The notes beneath the pieces were generated by a model. That model ran no database searches, had not been told where the DNA came from, and saw only the letters and a program-made list of their open reading frames with translations. Source: an uncultured Clostridia bacterium (GTDB lineage Bacteria; Bacillota; Clostridia; UBA1381; UMGS1253). From it: a stretch of 18,344 bases of DNA. Numbering within the stretch: position 1 is the first letter of the stretch; each line of letters begins with the position of its first letter. Shown here one piece after another: positions 1 to 8,402 of this stretch. The DNA is taken from positions 1-18,344 of the forward strand of contig CAKSHB010000027.1 of assembly GCA_934456295.1 (NCBI GenBank). The letters are read 5' to 3'. Position numbers and translations under genes: made by a program.

Positions 1-1899
1 GCAGATGACGCGCGGACGTTACAGTATGATACAAAACAGCTCGGAGAGCTGTTTTACAGATTTGAGTTTCGCAGTCTTATCAAAAAGTTTAATCTCACGG
101 AGGAAAATACAGCGGAAAGCTTTGAAGAGCTTGAAAAACCAAAGGTGAACGTTATTTCGGAGCAAGAAGGGCTGGCGGAGCTTGCAAAAAGGCTTTTACA
201 GGGCGAAAAAGCCGTATACAGGCTGTATCAGAGCGGCGGAGCGCTTGACGCAATGGCTTTTTATGCTGACGGCGATGCATATTATATACCGGTTGGGCTG
301 TTTGTGAACGAGTATATGATTGCGGACGCTTTCGGGAAGGTGTTTTCAGATAAAAACATAAAAAAAATCGCTCATGGAGCAAAAGACGACATTGTTTTGC
401 TCGGGAGAATGGGAATAGAATATGAAAATCTTGCGTTTGATACAGCTATCGGCGCTTATATTCTTGAACCGTCACGCACCGATTATGAGATAAGCGCGCT
501 TATGCGTGAGCATATGAACGTGCTGATAAAGTCCGAAGAGGAAATGCTTGGCAAAGGGAAATCGCGCATAAGAATATGCGACGCGGACGAAAGCGCGGCG
601 GCTGATTTTGCGGCATGGGAGCTGGCGGCTGTTATACGCCTTGAGGATTATATATGCACAGAGCTTGAAAAAAACGGGCAGGATAAGCTTTATTACGAAA
701 TAGAGCTGCCGCTTGTGAATGTGCTTGCGGATATGCAGATTGAGGGGATTGCCGTTGACAGGGAAAAGCTTGCGGAATTTAACGATACGCTGCGTGAACG
801 CACAGAAGAGCTTACTGATAAGATATATGCGGCGGCGGGCTGTGAGTTTAATATAAATTCCACAAAACAGCTGGGCGAGGTGTTGTTTGAAAAGCTGGGG
901 CTGAAGGCTGTAAAAAAGACAAAAACAGGATATTCCACAGATGCAGGCGTACTTGAAAAGCTTTTGGGCAGTCATGAAATCATAGAGTATATAATTGAGT
1001 ACAGGCTTGTAAATAAAATAAGAAGCACATATGGCGACGGGCTGCTTGCGGTAATTAACGCGCGAACGGGCAGAATACATTCAAGCTTTAATCAAACCGT
1101 TACCGTGACGGGGCGCATAAGCTCGACCGAGCCGAATATGCAAAATATTCCCGTACGCCATGAGTTGGGGCGTGAAATACGGAAAATGTTTGTGGCAAAA
1201 GAAGGCTGCCTTCTGGCAGATGCGGACTATTCGCAGATAGAGCTTCGCATATTGGCGCATATTGCCCATGATGAGGCGATGATTAAGGCATTTGCGGACG
1301 GCGTGGATATACATGCGGTCACAGCGTCGCAGGCGCTCGGAATACCGCTTGAGAGCGTCAGCTCGCAGCAGAGGTCAAATGCAAAAGCGGTAAACTTCGG
1401 TATTGTGTACGGCATCGGGGAGTTCAGCCTGGCGAAGGATTTGCACATAAGCGTATATGAGGCGAAAAAGTATATCGATTCTTATCTTGAACACTATAAG
1501 GGTGTACGCGAATATATGGAGCAAATCAAGAAGGATGCATATGAAAAAGGATATGTGACAACGATTTTTGGCAGAAGAAGGTATATTCCCGAGCTGAAAT
1601 CATCAAACCATAATATACGCTCATTCGGCGAAAGGGTTGCGCTTAATACGCCCATACAGGGCAGCGCCGCCGACATAATAAAGCTTGCGATGGTTCGTGT
1701 GTACAGGCGGCTTCGCGATGAAAACCTGAAGTCAAAGCTTATATTGCAGGTACACGATGAGCTGATTGTTGAGGCGTATGAGGAGGAACTTGATAAAGTA
1801 AAAGAAATCCTGCGCCATGAGATGGAAAATGTCATAAAGCTTGATGTCAGCCTTGTTGCAGAGGCAAAATGTGCAAAGAGCTGGTATGATGCAAAATAA
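1..1899 (+). CDS. polA: DNA polymerase I, 3' part (5' truncated by window edge)
   Basis: The reading frame is open from base 1, so this is the C-terminal 632 residues of a protein usually near 850-900. It fills gaps and removes primers in replication and repair. The visible part starts at the end of the 5' nuclease region (LFYRFEFRSL), continues through a 3'-5' exonuclease-like domain (about 150-660), then the polymerase domain. Motif A (DADYSQIELR) lies near 1218-1250, the O-helix motif B (K-x3-NFGIVYG) near 1381-1413, and motif C (QVHDEL) near 1747-1764. The exonuclease domain lacks the DxE of ExoI and the final Asp of ExoIII, so proofreading is probably lost, as in Bacillus and Taq enzymes. 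The GTG at 145 is internal and not the start. The gene ends with TAA, 56 bp before coaE, which is probably co-transcribed. The polymerase assignment is essentially certain. Confidence 0.97.
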   Translation, partial: ADDARTLQYDTKQLGELFYRFEFRSLIKKFNLTEENTAESFEELEKPKVNVISEQEGLAELAKRLLQGEKAVYRLYQSGGALDAMAFYADGDAYYIPVGLFVNEYMIADAFGKVFSDKNIKKIAHGAKDDIVLLGRMGIEYENLAFDTAIGAYILEPSRTDYEISALMREHMNVLIKSEEEMLGKGKSRIRICDADESAAADFAAWELAAVIRLEDYICTELEKNGQDKLYYEIELPLVNVLADMQIEGIAVDREKLAEFNDTLRERTEELTDKIYAAAGCEFNINSTKQLGEVLFEKLGLKAVKKTKTGYSTDAGVLEKLLGSHEIIEYIIEYRLVNKIRSTYGDGLLAVINARTGRIHSSFNQTVTVTGRISSTEPNMQNIPVRHELGREIRKMFVAKEGCLLADADYSQIELRILAHIAHDEAMIKAFADGVDIHAVTASQALGIPLESVSSQQRSNAKAVNFGIVYGIGEFSLAKDLHISVYEAKKYIDSYLEHYKGVREYMEQIKKDAYEKGYVTTIFGRRRYIPELKSSNHNIRSFGERVALNTPIQGSAADIIKLAMVRVYRRLRDENLKSKLILQVHDELIVEAYEEELDKVKEILRHEMENVIKLDVSLVAEAKCAKSWYDAK

Positions 1900-1955
1900 A
1901 AAATCAAAAAATATTGACTTAACAAGAGTTATTTGTTTAAAGGGAGGTTGTTAAT

Positions 1956-2555
1956 ATGGTAATAATAGGTCTTACGGGAGGAAGCGGAAGCGGTAAAAGT
2001 ACGATTGCATCTCTTCTTCGGCAGAGAGGATACAATATAATAGACGCGGACGTTATAGCGCGTGCGGTGGTTGCAAAAGGACGGCCGGCGCTTGATGAGA
2101 TTGTTGAAGAATTCGGAAGGGATATACTTCTGGGAAACGGAGAGCTTGACAGAAAAAAGCTTGCATCAATAGTGTTTAACGATAAAAACGAGCTTTTAAA
2201 GCTCAACAAAATTACACATAAGTATGTGACTGAGATTGTAAAAAAACAGCTTGCCGAAAGCAAAAGCGATATTTCGGTAATCGATGCTGCGGCGCTTCGG
2301 GCGAGCGGTATAATTGACATGTGTGACCATGTTATTGCGGTAATTGCGGATAAAGATGTGCGCATAAAACGCATAATGGAACGTGACGGCATAGATGAAG
2401 AGGCGGCAAGGGCAAGAATAGGCGCACAGGAGCCGGACGCAAAATACATTCAGTATGCGGATTTTGTCATAGACAACTCGGGCGACGAATCGCTCGAAAT
2501 GCTGCTTGACGACATAATGCGCGAGGTCGGAGGTACAATCATAAGTGAAAGGTAA
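1956..2555 (+). CDS. coaE: Dephospho-CoA kinase
   Basis: This 199-residue protein has the usual length for CoaE, which phosphorylates the 3'-OH of dephospho-CoA with ATP in the last step of coenzyme A synthesis in the cytoplasm. The P-loop GGSGSGKS is at residues 8-15, followed by the family signature DADVIAR at about 30-36. The middle region (VIDAAAL, then VIAVIADKDVRIKRIMERDG) matches the CoaE core and its lid helix. The ATG has a good ribosome binding site (AAGGGAGG) about 8 bases upstream. It follows polA by 56 bp, and its end overlaps the next gene by 11 bp, so translational coupling is likely. A TTGACT hexamer at 1914 could be a -35 box, but no convincing -10 follows at the right spacing. 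Confidence 0.96.
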   Translation: MVIIGLTGGSGSGKSTIASLLRQRGYNIIDADVIARAVVAKGRPALDEIVEEFGRDILLGNGELDRKKLASIVFNDKNELLKLNKITHKYVTEIVKKQLAESKSDISVIDAAALRASGIIDMCDHVIAVIADKDVRIKRIMERDGIDEEAARARIGAQEPDAKYIQYADFVIDNSGDESLEMLLDDIMREVGGTIISER

Positions 2556-3123
2556 AACGGCGTTTGTTGTAATCATAATTGCTGTAGCGGCGTCGGTTAT
2601 TGCCGTACCGAAAATATACGGCAGAATAATGCGCATAATGTATCCTGTCAGATATGAGGATATAATCGAAAAATATGCAAAGGAAAACGAGCTTGACCCA
2701 TATCTGGTGCTTGGGCTTATTAAAGCTGAAAGTAATTTTGTGAGCGACGCATGTTCTCACCGCGGTGCACACGGGCTTATGCAAATTACGGAAAGTACTG
2801 CTGCTTGGTGCGCAACTAAAATGAAGCTTGAAAACTTTTCCGGCGGAGAGAGCCTTGTTGAGCCGGAAACGAACATAAAAATCGGCTGTTGGTATCTGAA
2901 ATATCTGCTCGACGAATACGACGGCTCGGCAGAGCTTGCGTTATGTGCATATAACGCGGGTATAGGCAATGTCGGGAAGTGGCTGGATGATAAAAACTAT
3001 TCGCCCGACGGGGTAACGCTTGAAAAAATACCGTTTCCGGAAACCGAAAAATATGTTGTGAACACACAGTCATATATGAAAAGGTATTCGGAGCTGTATC
3101 CGAAGCTTTTCGGAAACGGATAA
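2545..3123 (+). CDS. Membrane-anchored SLT-type lytic transglycosylase
   Basis: This 192-residue protein has an N-terminal hydrophobic helix (about residues 6-22) preceded by Lys, which should act as a signal anchor, followed by an SLT/GH23 domain. The catalytic Glu is E62 in IKAESNF; the family motifs G-x-HGLMQI and CAYNAGIGNV follow. Such enzymes cleave the MurNAc-GlcNAc bond of peptidoglycan and leave a 1,6-anhydro end, on the outer face of the membrane. The GTG start at 2545 lies inside the end of coaE, with GGAGG 11 bases upstream. I know polA-coaE-lytic transglycosylase as a gene order in clostridia, and this agrees. It probably serves in wall turnover or spore-related remodelling, but nothing here shows which. 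Confidence 0.9.
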   Translation: MKGKTAFVVIIIAVAASVIAVPKIYGRIMRIMYPVRYEDIIEKYAKENELDPYLVLGLIKAESNFVSDACSHRGAHGLMQITESTAAWCATKMKLENFSGGESLVEPETNIKIGCWYLKYLLDEYDGSAELALCAYNAGIGNVGKWLDDKNYSPDGVTLEKIPFPETEKYVVNTQSYMKRYSELYPKLFGNG

Positions 3124-3178
3124 ATCAGAAACGTGTAAATACAAATAAAAAAATTATGTAAAACAAGGAGGACAAAAA

Positions 3179-5467
3179 ATGGAGTTGTCAAAAAAGTTTG
3201 TGTGTGCATCATATGAGGCGTGCACATATGAAAAACATGTTAACGCGCCGTATTTCCGGAAGAGCTTTAATATGGACGGTGTGTGTGACAGTGCGGAGCT
3301 TACAATATGCGGACTCGGCTTCTACGAGCTGTATGTAAACGGGAAAAATATTACAAAGGGCGCTCTTGCGCCGTACATAAGCAATCCCGATGATATATGC
3401 TATTATGACAGCTATGACGTGAAGAATTATTTGCGTGAGGGAGAAAACGTTATAGGCATTATGCTTGGAAACGGCTTTTTTAACCCGTTCGGCGGTACAC
3501 CGTGGGACTTTGAGAAAGCGCCTTGGATTGGTGCGCCGCGTTTTGCATTAAACTTTTGTGCAAAATCGGGCGATAATATGACAGAGTTTGACGCGCACAG
3601 CGGTTTTGTGTCGCATAATTCGCCGATAACGTTTGATGAATACAGGGACGGTGTGCATTATGACGCACGGCTTGAAACGGACGGCTGGTGCGAGCCGGGA
3701 TATGACGACAGCGATTGGAAAAATGCGCTTTGGGCAGAGGCTCCGGGCGGAGAGGCAAAGCTTTGCACGGCTGATGCTATAGTTGTATGCAAAGAGATGA
3801 AGCCTGTATCGATTGAAAAGCAGGACGGCGGATACCTTTATGATTTTGGCTATAACTGCGCAGGAGTATGCAGACTTTCAGTAAGCGGTACATGCGGACA
3901 AAAAATAATTTTGTCACACGGCGAAATCTTAAAAGACGGAAAATTTTATATGGGAAATCTGACGTGCTGTGTTGATCTCAGTATGTATGACAAATACGGT
4001 CACAAGGACGTATACATATGCAAAGGTGCGGAAAATGAAATCTTTGTTCCGTCGTTTACATATCACGGTTTTCGGTATGTTTTTGTTGAGGGCGTAACAG
4101 AGGAACAGGCAACCGAAAACCTGCTCACATATCTTGTTATGAATTCCGATTTAAAAGAACGCAGTAATTTTGAATGCTCCGACGAAATGGCAAATCTGCT
4201 CCAGCAGTGTGCACGCCGTTCGGATTTGGCAAACTTCTACTATTTTCCGACCGATTGTCCTCATCGCGAGAAAAACGGCTGGACAGGCGACGCGTCGATG
4301 TCATCGGAGCATATGATGCTTAATCTGAAAGCGGAAAACAGCTTTGCGGAATGGATGTGCAATATACGAAAGGCGCAGCGTGAGGACGGCGCCGTGCCGG
4401 GAATTGTGCCGACAGCAGGCTGGGGATTTGAACGTGAAGGCGATTTCGGCTGGAACGGTCCTGCGTGGGACAGCGTTATATCAAATGTACCGTATTATGT
4501 CTATAAGTATACGGGAAACAAGCAAATCCTGCGTGACAACGCACAGCTTATATTCAGATATCTCGGCTATATAACAACGCGCATAAATGAGCGCGGACTT
4601 ATATGTTTCGGACTCGGCGACTGGTGTCAGCCGAAACGCCGCGGTGACTCATTTAAAACGGAAAATGACCCGAAAACATTTTCGTCACCGATTGAATTTA
4701 CCGACAGCGCAATAATACTTGATATGTGCAAAAAAGCGGCGTTTATGTTTGATGAAATCGGTATGGAGCTGCAAAGAGATTATGCGCTTGCACTGCATAA
4801 AAAGCTGCTCGGCGCAATACGGGAGCATATGATTGACAGCAAAAATGCGCTTGCTGTCGGAAATTGCCAGACATCGCAGGCATTGGCTCTTGAATTTAAC
4901 ATTTTCACCGAAGAGGAAAAGAGCAAAGCATATGAAAACCTTGTGAAGATAATTCATGAGGACGGCGATTTTCTCAATGTAGGTATGATTGGTGCGCGCT
5001 ATATATTCCATGTGTTAGCAAAAGGCGGCGATGCTGATTTGGCATATAAGATGATTACAAGGACAGAACAGCCCTCATACGGCTATCAAATAATGCACGG
5101 GGCGACTGCACTGTGGGAGGATTTTACGGGAACAGGCTCATGTAATCACCATTTTTTCGGCGATATAAGCGCATGGTTTATACGCTATGTTGCCGGCATA
5201 AAACCAAATCCGTCGCTGCATGATGTAAATGAGGCGGAAATTTCGCCGTGCTTTATAGGTACGCTCAATTATGCAAAAGCGCATTATGACGCGCCCGCGG
5301 GAAGATTTGATGTTTGCTGGAAACGCCGTGAAGGTAAAATTATTCTTGACGTAACCGTGCCCGAGAAAGGAAAGGCAAAGATAAAGCTTGGCTGCGGTTA
5401 TGCGTTTGAAAACGGTGAAACGGAGTGCGGCGCTGTAAGCGGCAGTTATGTTGTTGTGAAAAAATAG
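3179..5467 (+). CDS. GH78 alpha-L-rhamnosidase family glycosidase, cytoplasmic
   Basis: This 762-residue protein has the order expected of GH78: a beta-sandwich N-domain (about 20-200, with GLGFYELYVNGK and LGNGFF), a second beta domain (about 210-320), an (alpha/alpha)6 catalytic domain (about 330-670) and a beta C-domain. GH78 enzymes remove terminal alpha-L-rhamnose with inversion. Acidic residues D359, E364 and D371 have the same spacing (5 and 7) as Asp567, Glu572 and Asp579, which I recall for Bacillus sp. GL1 RhaB. E647 in ALWED corresponds to its Glu841. There is no signal peptide, so the substrate must be imported. The ATG has AGGAGG 7 bases upstream. A strong terminator follows, and the convergent araC-type gene and sugar-acid operon suggest a shared pathway. 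Specificity for rhamnose is inferred; related members use other sugars. Confidence 0.88.
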   Translation: MELSKKFVCASYEACTYEKHVNAPYFRKSFNMDGVCDSAELTICGLGFYELYVNGKNITKGALAPYISNPDDICYYDSYDVKNYLREGENVIGIMLGNGFFNPFGGTPWDFEKAPWIGAPRFALNFCAKSGDNMTEFDAHSGFVSHNSPITFDEYRDGVHYDARLETDGWCEPGYDDSDWKNALWAEAPGGEAKLCTADAIVVCKEMKPVSIEKQDGGYLYDFGYNCAGVCRLSVSGTCGQKIILSHGEILKDGKFYMGNLTCCVDLSMYDKYGHKDVYICKGAENEIFVPSFTYHGFRYVFVEGVTEEQATENLLTYLVMNSDLKERSNFECSDEMANLLQQCARRSDLANFYYFPTDCPHREKNGWTGDASMSSEHMMLNLKAENSFAEWMCNIRKAQREDGAVPGIVPTAGWGFEREGDFGWNGPAWDSVISNVPYYVYKYTGNKQILRDNAQLIFRYLGYITTRINERGLICFGLGDWCQPKRRGDSFKTENDPKTFSSPIEFTDSAIILDMCKKAAFMFDEIGMELQRDYALALHKKLLGAIREHMIDSKNALAVGNCQTSQALALEFNIFTEEEKSKAYENLVKIIHEDGDFLNVGMIGARYIFHVLAKGGDADLAYKMITRTEQPSYGYQIMHGATALWEDFTGTGSCNHHFFGDISAWFIRYVAGIKPNPSLHDVNEAEISPCFIGTLNYAKAHYDAPAGRFDVCWKRREGKIILDVTVPEKGKAKIKLGCGYAFENGETECGAVSGSYVVVKK

Positions 5468-5515
5468 GTATAAATAAAAATTGTACCGTGTTTTTAGCGG
5501 ACATATAAAATTTTT

Positions 5516-5552
5516 CGGAGCAGTTCTGAGATTTGGGAACTGCTCCGTTTTT
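5516..5552 (+). terminator. Rho-independent terminator after GH78 gene
   Basis: A perfect 11-bp stem (5516-5526 with 5537-5547, arm CGGAGCAGTTC) has a 10-nt loop and is followed by TTTTT on the plus strand. It separates the GH78 gene from the convergent regulator, whose stop codon is at 5556-5558. On the minus strand the stem is followed by AAAAATTTT, a poor U tract, so termination is stronger in the plus direction. Confidence 0.88.
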
Positions 5553-5555
5553 GTA

Positions 5556-6422
5556 TTATATATGATTTTTTCGGTATTCGCTAGGAGACATGGATTTGTT
5601 TCGGCGGAAAAGCTTTGAAAAATACCGCGTGTCGGGTATGCCTACGGAGGTTGATATTTCAGATATGGTAAGGTTTGTTGCTGTAAGCAGAATGCACGCC
5701 CTGTCAAGACGGTACTTTATTATAAGCTGCTGAGGAGAAAGCCCTGTTTCGCTCTTGAAAAGTCTGCTGAAATATTCGGGAGATAAGTTTAATGATTTTG
5801 CAATAGAATTTATGCTGATTTCGCGGTCATAGTGGAAACGGATATAGTTTTCGGCTTCGCGGATATATAAATTATCGGACAGATAATTTATTTCATGCGT
5901 GTCAGATGACGCCAAATCTATACTTTTCATTTCGGACATTGGTACAGCGTTTTTGTCAAACAGGGTTGAAAAGAAGAGATAAAGTTTTGATAAAACCGCA
6001 ATTTTACCATATGAGTTGTTCTTTTCGACCATATCAATAATATCATCTATCAATTTTTCGGTTTCGGCTGCCTGGGGACAGTTATATACAGGGTTGCTGC
6101 GCGTTATGCCGAGATTTTTCAGATAAAGCTCCGCTTGTGAACCGTATACGCCGACCCATGATATGCTCCAAAGACTGCCCTCATTTGCTTTATAATAAAT
6201 TTTCTCGTTGGGAAACATGCACAACAGCTGTCCGCCGCAAAGGTCAATATATTTGTTTCCGAGCGTAAGCACAGCATTGCCGTCTTTTATATACACAAGC
6301 AAAAAATGGTCTCTGACCTGCGGTCCGTAGCTGTGATTTTTTGTTTCGGTTCTTTTTCCGCAATAGTACATATTCAAATCCGACGCAACAAGATATGAAA
6401 ATCTTTTTTCGATGTAATCCAT
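5556..6422 (-). CDS. AraC-family transcriptional regulator
   Basis: This 288-residue protein has the usual two-domain AraC/XylS form. The N-terminal half (about 25-110) looks like a cupin ligand-binding domain (FLLVYIKDGNAVLTLGNKY and a P-x-E stretch). The C-terminal ~100 residues hold two helix-turn-helix units: SINSIAKSLNLSPEYFSRLF with KSETGLSPQQ, then ISEISTSVGIPDTRYFSKLF, ending in the typical MSPSEYRK. Such proteins bind a sugar or sugar derivative and activate nearby promoters. The ATG at 6422 has GGAGA about 10 bases upstream on its strand. It is divergent from the sugar-acid operon at 6651 and convergent with the GH78 gene, so both are likely targets. The ligand is not deducible from sequence. 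Confidence 0.93.
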   Translation of the reverse strand: MDYIEKRFSYLVASDLNMYYCGKRTETKNHSYGPQVRDHFLLVYIKDGNAVLTLGNKYIDLCGGQLLCMFPNEKIYYKANEGSLWSISWVGVYGSQAELYLKNLGITRSNPVYNCPQAAETEKLIDDIIDMVEKNNSYGKIAVLSKLYLFFSTLFDKNAVPMSEMKSIDLASSDTHEINYLSDNLYIREAENYIRFHYDREISINSIAKSLNLSPEYFSRLFKSETGLSPQQLIIKYRLDRACILLTATNLTISEISTSVGIPDTRYFSKLFRRNKSMSPSEYRKNHI

Positions 6423-6442
6423 GTCATAAATTCTCCTCGGCA

Positions 6443-6481
6443 GTTTTATTGAAGCTTATCATACAATGTCAAATTTGTCAA
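6443..6481 (-). promoter_or_regulatory. Possible araC-type gene promoter with tandem TTGACA
   Basis: On the minus strand, two TTGACA hexamers lie 9 bp apart (6476-6481 and 6467-6472), inside a short direct repeat. The downstream one has TAAAAC (6443-6448) 18 bp further on, a plausible -10 about 20 bases before the start codon. The upstream one has no good -10 at 16-18 bp. The duplicated element could instead be a regulator half-site pair. Confidence 0.35.
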
Positions 6482-6502
6482 CATATTGGTTAAATTAATT
6501 TA

Positions 6503-6531
6503 TTGTACGCAGAATGGGCATATGGTAAGAT
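6503..6531 (+). promoter_or_regulatory. Candidate promoter of the sugar-acid operon
   Basis: TTGTAC (6503-6508) and TAAGAT (6526-6531) are separated by exactly 17 bp in the 228-bp divergent spacer, about 120 bp before the dehydratase start. Both hexamers are weak matches (3 of 6 and 4 of 6), as expected for an activator-dependent promoter. The long leader 6532-6650 shows no clear riboswitch or terminator. Confidence 0.35.
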
Positions 6532-6650
6532 TAACTTAAAATTCGGGCTCGGACATGCGTTGTTTGCAGTGTATGAAAGTGCCGGCAGCTGAAATGTTAA
6601 AAAAAAATCGGCGGTAAAATTATTATGAAAATGATAGGGGGGAATACATT

Positions 6651-8345
6651 ATGGATAACAACTATTCTGAAAAATGGAAAAAACGCGGCGACAGGACGGG
6701 ATTAATCAGAAATGCTTTGCTGAAGTCTATGGGATATACCGATGCGGACATAGAAAAGCCCATTATCGGCATAATCAACACATGGGCGGAAACAAACCCG
6801 GGGCATATACATTTCCGCCAGCTTGCAGAGGCGGTGAAAAGAGGCGTGTGGGCAGCCGGCGGATTTCCGCTCGAAGTGAACACCATGTCCATATGTGAGG
6901 TATTTTTTGACATATCAAGCCTTGTGTACAGAAATTTGCTTTCCATAACAACGGAGGAGCTTATAGAAAGGCACCCGTTTGACGGAGTGGCGCTCATAGG
7001 AGGCTGTGACAAAAATATTCCGGCACAGCTTATGGCTGCCGTTTCGGCAAATAAACCGACAATCTATCTGCCGGGAGGAGCCATGCTTCCGGGAAGTTAT
7101 AAGGGAAAGACGCTTGCATGCGGAACGGATAGTTTCTATTTATATAACGATTACACATCGGGCAAAATTACGCTTGAAGAAATGACAAAGCATGAGGGCT
7201 GTCTGTACGGAAGTGCCGGCGCATGCCCGATAATGGGTACGGCAAATACATGCCAGACGGTAACGGAGGCGCTCGGCATTGCGCTGCCGAATTCCGCGTC
7301 ATGCCTCGGTGTGTCTGCCGAAAAACTGCGCATAAGCGAGGAAACGGGACGCAAAGCGGTTGAGCTTGTTGAAAAAGACATAAGATGCCTTGATATAATA
7401 AATGAAAAATCTCTTGAAAACGCTATTCGCGTACTTATGGCAACAGGCGGCTCAACAAACCTGATTATTCATCTCATTGCAATAGCAAGGCGTGCAAACA
7501 TCAACCTTAAACTTGATGATTTTGAACGGATAAGCAAGGAAACGCCTGTTCTTGTAAATGTAAAACCGCATGGAACGGAAAATGTCGGCATGGGATTTCA
7601 TAATGCCGGCGGAGTAGCGTCACTTATGAAAGAAATGGAAGATATGCTGAACGGCGATTGCCTGACTGTCAGCGGAAAGACTGTAGCCGAAAATCTTGAA
7701 GATATTGACATGCCGTATGACACAAATACGATAAGGCCTCTTGACAATCCTATTGAGGAAAAGGGCGGTATAGCAGTCCTGTACGGAAATCTCGCGCCGA
7801 ACGGTGCGGTAATAAAACGCAGCGCCGCAAGTGAAAATTTGCTAAGTCACAGAGGACCTGCAAAGGTATTTGACGATTTGAAGGAGTGTCAGAATTATTT
7901 GCTTGATGAAAATTCCGATGTAACTCCCGATACGGTGATTGTACTGCGCGGCTACGGACCCAAAGGCGCACCGGGTATGCCTGAAAACGGAAACTTTATG
8001 CCGCTTCCGCCGAAGCTGAATAAAATGGGCGTGAGCGACTTTGTGCGCATAACCGACGCAAGAATGTCGGGCGGCTGTTTTGGTACGCAGGCGCTTCATG
8101 TTGCACCCGAGAGCGCTGTCGGCGGACCGCTTGCGGCCGTAAAAGACGGGGATATTATTCATCTTGACGTTGATAAAAACCTCATAGAGGTTGAAATTTC
8201 CGATGAGGAAATGAAAGAAAGACTGAAAAACTTTGTGCCGAAACAGCATGCTGACATAAAGCGGGGCTTTGTGCGCAATTTTATAGATAATGTAACGCAG
8301 GCAGACGAGGGCTGTGACCTCACATATATGCAGTATAAGGAATAA
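6651..8345 (+). CDS. IlvD/Edd-family sugar-acid dehydratase
   Basis: This 564-residue enzyme belongs to the IlvD/Edd iron-sulfur dehydratases, which remove water from 2,3-dihydroxy acids or aldonates. Stretches such as AVKRGVWAAGGFPLE resemble arabinonate/xylonate-type dehydratases more than branched-chain IlvD. Cys119 (GGCDKNIPA) and Cys192 (GACPIMGTANT) are cluster ligands, and Ser473 (DARMSGGC) is the expected catalytic base. The first ligand of the [2Fe-2S] form is Gly51 here (NPGHIH). The 68- and 73-residue spacings match Cys59/Cys127/Cys200, which I recall for Rhizobium L-arabinonate dehydratase. The ATG has AGGGGGG about 9 bases upstream. It heads a four-gene operon with two aldolases and an SDR, which supports conversion of an aldonate to a 2-keto-3-deoxy acid. 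True IlvD (valine/isoleucine synthesis) is less likely because no ilv genes are nearby. Confidence 0.88.
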   Translation: MDNNYSEKWKKRGDRTGLIRNALLKSMGYTDADIEKPIIGIINTWAETNPGHIHFRQLAEAVKRGVWAAGGFPLEVNTMSICEVFFDISSLVYRNLLSITTEELIERHPFDGVALIGGCDKNIPAQLMAAVSANKPTIYLPGGAMLPGSYKGKTLACGTDSFYLYNDYTSGKITLEEMTKHEGCLYGSAGACPIMGTANTCQTVTEALGIALPNSASCLGVSAEKLRISEETGRKAVELVEKDIRCLDIINEKSLENAIRVLMATGGSTNLIIHLIAIARRANINLKLDDFERISKETPVLVNVKPHGTENVGMGFHNAGGVASLMKEMEDMLNGDCLTVSGKTVAENLEDIDMPYDTNTIRPLDNPIEEKGGIAVLYGNLAPNGAVIKRSAASENLLSHRGPAKVFDDLKECQNYLLDENSDVTPDTVIVLRGYGPKGAPGMPENGNFMPLPPKLNKMGVSDFVRITDARMSGGCFGTQALHVAPESAVGGPLAAVKDGDIIHLDVDKNLIEVEISDEEMKERLKNFVPKQHADIKRGFVRNFIDNVTQADEGCDLTYMQYKE

Positions 8346-8402
8346 ACGGCAGCAGGAAATCCGAAAGAAATTAAAAAAATGTGATACAGGGGAGGATTTA
8401 TA

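Noticed and set aside
472..1080. Long minus-strand open frame (202 codons) inside polA
   Set aside because: It lies opposite conserved polymerase sequence, has no ribosome binding site or recognisable domain and is rich in Cys, Tyr and His, as expected for an antisense shadow.
6651..8345. Dehydratase as branched-chain amino acid IlvD
   Set aside because: The sequence signature around residues 60-90 and the operon with aldolases and an SDR favour a sugar-acid substrate; no ilv or leu genes are nearby.
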